DNA from: Bacteroidales bacterium
GTDB taxonomy: Bacteria; Bacteroidota; Bacteroidia; Bacteroidales; UBA932
Direction of reading: 5' to 3'
Length of the DNA: 64,000 nt
Assembly (NCBI GenBank): GCA_017428325.1
Contig: JAFRRA010000006.1
Span: forward strand, 248,001 to 312,000
This document shows, in pieces, positions 58,159-64,000 of this stretch (its first letter is position 1; each line of letters begins with the position of its first letter). Below the pieces are notes generated by a model that ran no database searches, was not told the DNA's origin, and worked only from the letters and a program-made list of their open reading frames with translations. Made by a program: the position numbers and the translations under genes.

Positions 58159-60108
58159 CTAGTCTTTATAATTTCTGGTTGCTACTTTAATTCCTTCATA
58201 TACAAGAGGTTCCTTGTGGAGTTCAGGCTCCTGGTCCTCTCCCTTGTACTCCCAGGCTGAAACATACATGAAGTTCTCGTCGTCACGCTTGGCCTCGCCT
58301 TCCTCGGTCTGCATCTCCTCTCTGAAGTGGCCTCCGCAGCTCTCCCTTCTGTTGAGGGCGTCGCGGGCCATAAGGTCACCGATCTCGAAGAAGTCTGCAA
58401 GTCTCATAGCCTTCTCGAGCTCCTGGTTGAACTCTCCGTTTTCACCGGAAACGTAAACGTTCTTCCAGAACTCTTCCTTGAGTCTCTTGATTTCAACGAT
58501 AGCCTTCTTGAGGCCTTCCTCGGTACGTCCCATTCCGACATATTCCCACATGATGTTTCCAAGTTCCTTGTGGATTTCGTCCGGAGACTTCTTTCCCTTG
58601 ATTGCAAAGAGTTTTGCGATGCGGTCCTTGACAGCCTTCTCAGCCTCGTCGAACTCAGGTGCGTTGATGTCTGTCTTAGGCTCCTGGATCTTCTTTGCCA
58701 GATAACCGCCGATGGTGTAAGGCAGGATGAAATATCCGTCTGCCAGACCCTGCATCAGAGCGGAAGCTCCGAGACGGTTTCCGCCGTGGTCTGAGAAGTT
58801 GGCCTCGCCGATTGCAAACAGGCCCGGAACGGTGGTCTGCAGGTCGTAATCAACCCAGAGTCCTCCCATTGTGTAGTGGATGGCAGGATAGATCATCATC
58901 GGCTCCTTGTAGGCGTCAACATCCGTTATTTCCTCGTACATTTGGAAGAGGTTGCCGTAACGCTCCCTGATCTTGTCTTCTCCAAGACGCTCGATAGCGG
59001 TCTTGAAGTCCAGGAACACGGCCTTTCCGGTCTCGTTTACGCCATATCCGGCGTCGCATCTTTCCTTTGCGGCGCGTGAAGCGATATCACGGGGAACAAG
59101 GTTTCCGAATGCAGGATATCTTCTTTCCAGATAATAGTCTCTGTCCTCTTCAGGAATCTGGGATGCCTTGATCTCTCCCTTGCGGAGTTTCATTACATCT
59201 TCCATCTTCTTTGGAACCCAGATACGGCCGTCGTTTCTCAGAGACTCGCTCATAAGGGTGAGCTTGCACTGCTGGGTGCCGTGTACCGGGATACAGGTAG
59301 GGTGGATCTGCGCGAAACAAGGGTTTCCGAAGTATGCTCCCTTCTTGTAGCACTGCCATGCTGCAGAACCGTTGGAGTTCATTGCGTTGGTGGACAGGAA
59401 GTAAACGTTTCCATAGCCTCCGGTTGCGATTACGACTGCGTGAGCTCCGAATCTCTCTATTTCACCGGTTGCGATGTTACGTGCGATGATACCCTTTGCC
59501 TGGCCGTTGATAAGTACCAGGTCCAGCATTTCGTGCCTTGGATAGCTCTTTACGCTTCCGTTCTTGATTTCCTTGTTCAGGGATGCGTATGCGCCCAGAA
59601 GGAGCTGCTGTCCGGTCTGGCCCCTGGCATAGAAGGTACGGCTTACCTGTGCGCCACCGAATGAACGGTTGGCAAGCAGTCCGCCGTATTCCCTTGCGAA
59701 AGGAACTCCCTGGGCAACGCAGTGGTCTATGATGAGGTTGCTCACCTCGGCAAGACGGTACACGTTTGCCTCGCGGCTGCGGAAGTCTCCTCCCTTTACC
59801 GTATCAACGAACAGACGATAGATGGAATCATTGTCGTTCTGGTAGTTCTTTGCTGCATTGATACCGCCCTGGGCTGCAATAGAGTGAGCCCTTCTTGGGG
59901 AATCGCTGATGCAGAAGATCTTTACATTGTAACCCATCTCTCCGAGAGAGGCTGCGGCGGACGCTCCTGCAAGGCCGGTTCCCACAACTATGATTTCAAG
60001 TTTTCTCTTGTTGGCCGGGCTTACAACCTTGATTTCCGCTTTGCGCTTCTTCCATTTTTCCGACAGAGGACCGTCAGGAATATGGGATATAAGTTTTGTA
60101 TCTGACAT
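58159..60108 (-). CDS. frdA: Fumarate reductase / succinate dehydrogenase flavoprotein subunit
   Basis: A 649-residue FAD subunit. The ATG at 60108 begins [19 protein letters not shown]; an earlier start lacks support. [27 protein letters not shown] is the FAD fold, [13 protein letters not shown] holds the histidine that binds FAD covalently, and [25 protein letters not shown] and [16 protein letters not shown] [17 protein letters not shown] are the substrate-domain signatures. In other Bacteroidota a cytochrome b subunit precedes it in the operon, but here the next upstream gene is a divergent DUF4251 protein, 171 bp away, so the membrane anchor must lie elsewhere. Confidence 0.93.
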   Translation of the reverse strand: MSDTKLISHIPDGPLSEKWKKRKAEIKVVSPANKRKLEIIVVGTGLAGASAAASLGEMGYNVKIFCISDSPRRAHSIAAQGGINAAKNYQNDNDSIYRLFVDTVKGGDFRSREANVYRLAEVSNLIIDHCVAQGVPFAREYGGLLANRSFGGAQVSRTFYARGQTGQQLLLGAYASLNKEIKNGSVKSYPRHEMLDLVLINGQAKGIIARNIATGEIERFGAHAVVIATGGYGNVYFLSTNAMNSNGSAAWQCYKKGAYFGNPCFAQIHPTCIPVHGTQQCKLTLMSESLRNDGRIWVPKKMEDVMKLRKGEIKASQIPEEDRDYYLERRYPAFGNLVPRDIASRAAKERCDAGYGVNETGKAVFLDFKTAIERLGEDKIRERYGNLFQMYEEITDVDAYKEPMMIYPAIHYTMGGLWVDYDLQTTVPGLFAIGEANFSDHGGNRLGASALMQGLADGYFILPYTIGGYLAKKIQEPKTDINAPEFDEAEKAVKDRIAKLFAIKGKKSPDEIHKELGNIMWEYVGMGRTEEGLKKAIVEIKRLKEEFWKNVYVSGENGEFNQELEKAMRLADFFEIGDLMARDALNRRESCGGHFREEMQTEEGEAKRDDENFMYVSAWEYKGEDQEPELHKEPLVYEGIKVATRNYKD

Positions 60109-60191
60109 TTGTTTTAGATTAATAATTTGCAATCTTTGAAAACATCTACAATTTTAACCACTTTTTCCGTGATTTCAAAGGTTTAAATCAT

Positions 60192-60199
60192 TATATTTG
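60192..60199 (+). promoter_or_regulatory. -7 promoter box of the DUF4251 pair
   Basis: TATATTTG with a predicted start near 60203, giving a 77-nt leader. No clear promoter of the same type is visible for frdA in this gap. Confidence 0.45.
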
Positions 60200-60279
60200 T
60201 TCGGGAGCAATTTTTGCAGACCTAAAAAGCCATAAACCAAAGAAAACAATTATTAACAGAGAAATAAACGATTCCTGTC

Positions 60280-60879
60280 ATGAAAAAGATTTTCACCATC
60301 GCGATGTGCCTTCTGATGGCTGTCCTGATCTGCGTTCCATCCTATTCGCAGAAGAAAAAGAAAGAATCCAGCAAGGAAAGGAAAGAGCGCATTGCCAAGA
60401 TTACCAACGACGGAGCCCAAAAGAAAGATCTTTTCATCTTCATCACGAGAAGCTTCAACAAGAACAACAACTTCAATTTCAACTACCAGACTATAAGCGC
60501 AGCAACCGCTGAATACTACATAGACCTCAAGAGGGACCGCATTTCCTGCTGCCTCCCTTTCACCGGCCTTGCTGAAACAAAGTCCAGACAGGCCTACAGT
60601 CTAGCAAACACAGACATCAGTATCATAGCCAACAACCAGATCACCACCATCTTCGGCGGCTGGAGCGAAAAGCAGAAAAGCTATATGTTCCAAAGCATCT
60701 TCTGGAATAACGATACCGATAAGGACGCTCAGGCAATCCAGGTAACAATGACCATCCAGGTCTATCCTTCCGGCAAGGTTTACATTATGGTTGAAGTTCC
60801 GGGATTCGAGTCCGTATCTTACGAGGGAGAGGTTGACACAAGACCTTATCCCGAAGAAGCCAATCCTTTGACAGAATAA
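60280..60879 (+). CDS. DUF4251 exported protein
   Basis: A 199-residue protein with signal peptide 1-23 (CVPSYSQ) then a basic stretch, KKKKESSKERKERIAK. The body reads FIFITRSFNKNNNFNFNYQTISAATAEYYIDLKRDRISCCLPFTGLAETKS and ends VYIMVEVPGFESVSYEGEVDTRP, the DUF4251 layout of beta strands. Function is unknown; family members are common envelope proteins of Bacteroidales. Ten nt separate it from a paralogue. Confidence 0.72.
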   Translation: MKKIFTIAMCLLMAVLICVPSYSQKKKKESSKERKERIAKITNDGAQKKDLFIFITRSFNKNNNFNFNYQTISAATAEYYIDLKRDRISCCLPFTGLAETKSRQAYSLANTDISIIANNQITTIFGGWSEKQKSYMFQSIFWNNDTDKDAQAIQVTMTIQVYPSGKVYIMVEVPGFESVSYEGEVDTRPYPEEANPLTE

Positions 60880-60889
60880 AGAAAACTAT

Positions 60890-61420
60890 ATGAAAACTTT
60901 CAAAACCACATTCCTGGCTCTGATTGCAACTGCATTCGTGTTTGCTGGTTGCGGAGCCTTTACACAGACTCCTCAAGAAAAGGAAGAAACTGCCAATCTT
61001 GTTACCAACGGCATAGAGAACGGAGACATCTACATTGTGATAGACCGCATCCAGCCTCGCTCTTTCCCTCAGAAAGAAACCATGGACGGCTACAGCATCT
61101 CCATAAAGGACGGCCTGCTCAAGTGCTATCTTCCATATATGGGAAGAGTTGAAACTTCTTTCCCTAACGAGGATGCCATAGCCGTTGATGCGGATAATGT
61201 ACCGGTAAGCGTTAAGACCACGATGAATCCGAGAGGAAGGAAATGCTATGCACTTCTGGAATTCTCCTTCCAGAACCGCTATAATTCCGAAATCTTTTAC
61301 GTTACAATAGAAACCTACACCAACGGTATGGCTTACATCAAGGTAGATAGCCAGTGGCGAGACTTCATCAACTACACCGGCCACTTTGACAACAGGCCTG
61401 TAAAGAAGGAAAAGAAATAG
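60890..61420 (+). CDS. DUF4251 lipoprotein, paralogue of the preceding gene
   Basis: A 176-residue lipoprotein with lipobox FAGC (Cys20). The core shows the same strand order as its neighbour: IYIVIDRIQPRSFPQKETMDGYSISIKDGLLKCYLPYMGRVETSFPN, and FYVTIETYTNGMAYIKVDSQWRDFINYTGHFDNRP at the end. The pair is a tandem duplication in which one copy is soluble and the other lipid-anchored. A GH20 gene follows 29 nt later and may share the transcript. Confidence 0.72.
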   Translation: MKTFKTTFLALIATAFVFAGCGAFTQTPQEKEETANLVTNGIENGDIYIVIDRIQPRSFPQKETMDGYSISIKDGLLKCYLPYMGRVETSFPNEDAIAVDADNVPVSVKTTMNPRGRKCYALLEFSFQNRYNSEIFYVTIETYTNGMAYIKVDSQWRDFINYTGHFDNRPVKKEKK

Positions 61421-61449
61421 TTTTTCAATTTTTATCTCGACAGATACCT

Positions 61450-63909
61450 ATGCTCTCCAGACGGTTAATCATATCAATCGCCGTTGCGGCCGCATTGCTT
61501 GCCCCGCAGCTTCTTTCAGCCCAGACAACGGAAAACAAGTTTGACAAGCACAATCCATACACCCAACTGATACCGCAACCAACATTCAATGGAAATCTTG
61601 TTGGGGAAAAAGCTTTTGTTCTTGACAAAAACACGGTAATTATTGCCGATGACAAATTCCTCGGCGACTATCTTGCCTCGCATATAAAGAATCTGTTGGG
61701 TAAAAAGCCAAAGGTTATTGATGAAAAACTTCAAAAAAAGTATAAGTATAAAAATGCTATCCTTCTTTTTCACAATGAAGATTTTGATGACGGTCATTTA
61801 TGTTTAGCAGGATGTTCTGATGAAATAATACAAAGAATTAAATCTGCAGAGAAAAAAGATTTCTACAACTTTCTTTGTCTGGATAATGTAGTTATTATAG
61901 ATGCAAAGACATACGGAGGATTCTTTAATGGTATCCAGACCCTTCTCCAATTATTGCCTCCTCAAGTATATAATTTTGAAAATAAAAAATTTATAAAAAG
62001 CTATACTATTCCTGCCAATATATTCTCAGATTGTCCTGAATTCAGTTACAGAGGTTTTGAACTGGATGTTTCCAGGACCTGGAGACCAGCGGAAGATATC
62101 TACAAGGTGCTGGACTGGATGGCATATCACAAGCTCAACAAATTTCATTGGCATCTTACGGATGACCAGGGCTGGAGAGTTGAGATAAAGTCTCTTCCTC
62201 TGCTTACGGAAAAGGGTGCCTGGAGAGGACCGGGTGAAGTGATTCCGTCAAGCTTCGGATCCGGGAACAAAAGATATGGAGGATTCTATACCCAGCAGGA
62301 AATCAAGGATATAGTAAAGTATGCCGCTGAAAGGAACATCGAGATAATTCCTGAAATCGAGACCCCTGGACACAGTGCCGCAATTGCCGCTAGCTATCCT
62401 GAAATTCTCTGTGAATTTCCTGAAGACACATCGGTGAACGAAACTGGATACAGTCGTGAAATCTGGTGCGTGGCAAAGGAGAGCAACTACGAAATTATAG
62501 AGAAGATCATAAAGGAAATGGCGGAGATGTTTCCTTCCGGAATAATCAATATGGGAGGAGACGAGGTCAACCGCTTCAACTGGGAAAAATGCCCTGACTG
62601 CCAGGCTCTTATGAAAAAGATGGGAATGACTGATACCGAGCAGCTGCATTTCTATTTCGTGTCAAGGGTTAATCAGATAGCAAAGAAGTACGGAAAGAAG
62701 ATAGCCGGATGGGAAGAGATAATGTACTCGGAAGACATAAAGGACAATTCTCTCATCTATGTATGGCACAGCAAAAAGTGGGGGCCGATGGCTGTACAGA
62801 ACGGATTCGACTGTGTGATGCAGGCCGCTGAATACGTGTATCTTGACATGCAGCAGTCTCCGCTGGAAAGAGGCCATAACTGGGCAAGGGTTATTCCGCT
62901 GGATGTTATGTATTCATACGATCCTATCGCACTTGCGGCAGCGGGACCGGACAGTGGAAAGGCGGCATCCAACCTTGAACTTGCAAAAAGACACGTGGTG
63001 GGAATTCAGGCAGGACTATGGGAAGAACTAGGAAACCGTCCTGAGAATTTTGTGGAATACCAGATGTTCCCTAGGATTTGCGCCCTGGCGGAAACCGGAT
63101 GGGGAACTTCCAGGACAATAGCTGACAGTGCGGCAAACTACAAGTATTTCTATGACCGTCTTACACAGGCTCATTTTGCAAGGCTGATGAATATGGGAAT
63201 AAGATTCAGGGTTCCATATCCGGAAGTAAAAGCGGAACGTGTTGCATATACAAAAACAGATGTGCTCAGAGACGAGTCTTACATGCGTCCTTACAAGATT
63301 ACCGTTACTCCTCCGTATGAAGGAGCGGTTGTAAGATACGCCATTGTCTCTCCTTGGACAGCAACAGACGGTATCAGAGGACAGAAGGATACAACCAATT
63401 ACAAGTATGTTTATACCGAGCCTATAATTACCAAGAACATAGCAAATTACAGATTTGCTACATTCGCTTCCGATACCCTTCATTCCATTGGAGTTGCGGT
63501 TTCAAACGTGCCACTTCAGCCATTTGTCATCCAGCCTCATTTTACTGTCGAGACTAACATGAAAGTGTCCGAGAAGAACCTCAGCATTCTCAAAGAATAT
63601 CAGGAGAAGAAATACTGCAGGTTTGAAGGCAGGGCAAAGGCCGGAGATTACATTACATTCATATTCGACGAGCCTGTGGAATGTTCTGTAATAGACATTC
63701 TTACAGGAAGGTCAAACGTGGATTTCTACGGTCTTACGGAAGGTTATGCGGAATACTCGGAAGATGGAGTTAACTATAAGGGCAAAGCAGAGGTTGACTG
63801 CAGCCGTATTGTGCTTACTCCGAACACTAAAGTAAAAAGTGTAAGGATAACCGTAACCGGAGAAAGCGATGCCCAGAATTTCTATCTGACACCGCTGAAA
63901 ATCTACTAG
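61450..63909 (+). CDS. Beta-N-acetylhexosaminidase, GH20 family, exported
   Basis: An 819-residue exported enzyme with signal peptide 1-25 (QLLSAQ). Residues about 35-165 are the GH20b accessory domain. The TIM-barrel begins YRGFELDVSRTWRPAEDIYKVLDWMAYHKLNKFHWHLTDDQGWRVEI; the catalytic pair is Asp371-Glu372 in NMGGDEVNRFNWEKCP. Later parts (GHNWARVIPLDVMYSYDP, IQAGLWEELGNRPENFVEYQMFPR) match GH20, and a C-terminal beta domain (about 650-819) resembles chitobiase Fn3-like plus F5/8-type modules. It should remove terminal GlcNAc or GalNAc from host or microbial glycans. A patch at about 61700-62040 is visibly AT-richer than the rest. Confidence 0.92.
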   Translation: MLSRRLIISIAVAAALLAPQLLSAQTTENKFDKHNPYTQLIPQPTFNGNLVGEKAFVLDKNTVIIADDKFLGDYLASHIKNLLGKKPKVIDEKLQKKYKYKNAILLFHNEDFDDGHLCLAGCSDEIIQRIKSAEKKDFYNFLCLDNVVIIDAKTYGGFFNGIQTLLQLLPPQVYNFENKKFIKSYTIPANIFSDCPEFSYRGFELDVSRTWRPAEDIYKVLDWMAYHKLNKFHWHLTDDQGWRVEIKSLPLLTEKGAWRGPGEVIPSSFGSGNKRYGGFYTQQEIKDIVKYAAERNIEIIPEIETPGHSAAIAASYPEILCEFPEDTSVNETGYSREIWCVAKESNYEIIEKIIKEMAEMFPSGIINMGGDEVNRFNWEKCPDCQALMKKMGMTDTEQLHFYFVSRVNQIAKKYGKKIAGWEEIMYSEDIKDNSLIYVWHSKKWGPMAVQNGFDCVMQAAEYVYLDMQQSPLERGHNWARVIPLDVMYSYDPIALAAAGPDSGKAASNLELAKRHVVGIQAGLWEELGNRPENFVEYQMFPRICALAETGWGTSRTIADSAANYKYFYDRLTQAHFARLMNMGIRFRVPYPEVKAERVAYTKTDVLRDESYMRPYKITVTPPYEGAVVRYAIVSPWTATDGIRGQKDTTNYKYVYTEPIITKNIANYRFATFASDTLHSIGVAVSNVPLQPFVIQPHFTVETNMKVSEKNLSILKEYQEKKYCRFEGRAKAGDYITFIFDEPVECSVIDILTGRSNVDFYGLTEGYAEYSEDGVNYKGKAEVDCSRIVLTPNTKVKSVRITVTGESDAQNFYLTPLKIY

Positions 63910-63910
63910 A

Positions 63911-64000
63911 TTATTTCAGTCCCTGATAGGCGGAGCGGAGGACTTCATCTATGTACTTGTTGAAGAGGTTCAGGTGCTTTTTGTCAAGAGTGCCGGCACG
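63911..64000 (-). CDS. C-terminal end of an unknown protein (5' part outside window)
   Basis: The minus-strand frame reads to the window edge for 29 codons and ends LDKKHLNLFNKYIDEVLRSAYQGLK before the stop at 63911-63913. It is helical and basic; too short to name. It faces the GH20 gene with only one base between the stop codons. Confidence 0.6.
   Translation of the reverse strand, partial: RAGTLDKKHLNLFNKYIDEVLRSAYQGLK

Noticed and set aside
1..64000. CRISPR arrays, insertion sequences, prophage or integrative elements
   Set aside because: No regularly spaced repeats, transposase, integrase, relaxase or att-like duplications at the two tRNA genes.

Overview
The window is a gene-dense piece of a Bacteroidota chromosome, most likely order Bacteroidales; I cannot name the genus by eye. 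Support comes from the phylum-type promoter (TTTG, about 18-20 nt, then TAnnTTTG) in front of many genes, the near absence of Shine-Dalgarno sequences, a fused SecDF, a TonB receptor with a carboxypeptidase-like N-terminal domain, and Bacteroidota-only families (DUF4876, DUF6850, DUF4251). I see no phage, integrase, transposase, rRNA or CRISPR array. Most of the window is core chromosome, with an accessory, surface-oriented left end.

Left third (1-17.4 kb), cell envelope and proteolysis: a partial lipoprotein and a small exported protein lie divergent to a membrane-tethered TPR/AraC regulator. The regulator is followed by a tightly coupled trio: a secreted S37 peptidase, a DUF2156 acyltransferase-like protein and an unknown exported protein. 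Facing them are two tandem paralogues that join a gingipain/caspase-fold (C25-like) domain to a HEAT-repeat tail, and upstream of those a TonB receptor / DUF4876 lipoprotein / DUF6850 outer-membrane barrel operon. This block is the best candidate for an under-described system.

Middle (17.5-36.7 kb): a sugar aminotransferase, a CpsB-type PHP phosphatase with a His-rich insert, and UDP-glucose dehydrogenase suggest surface polysaccharide work. The dehydrogenase sits at the end of an Fe-S assembly operon, sufB-pnuC-sufC-sufD-ugd, that carries a nicotinamide riboside transporter in its middle. Divergent from sufB is a ThiL-like protein that has lost most of the family's metal- and ATP-binding aspartates. 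Then come rnr-gpmI-dnaE and secDF.

Right half (36.7-64 kb): a beta-propeller/SPOR exported protein, tRNA-Ser(GCT), a lipoprotein, a second membrane-tethered TPR regulator (LuxR-like HTH) and tRNA-Pro(TGG). The second suf cluster, sufS, a sufE/SufT-like fusion, folK and glyS, follows, then an SDR, ruvA, menA, gcvH and a threonine aldolase. ybeY-mnmG comes next with two parS-like 16-mers nearby, one of them inside mnmG, which suggests a chromosome partition region. The window ends with mdh-tonB-lipoprotein, a P1 peptidase, hflX, fumarate reductase/succinate dehydrogenase A and B without an adjacent membrane anchor, two DUF4251 proteins, a GH20 hexosaminidase and the last 29 codons of an unknown gene.

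Together these genes describe a host- or gut-type anaerobe using malate-fumarate respiration, menaquinone, TonB-driven import and glycan/peptide degradation. Several genes have predicted transcription starts within 0-4 nt of the start codon, so leaderless or near-leaderless mRNA seems common here.
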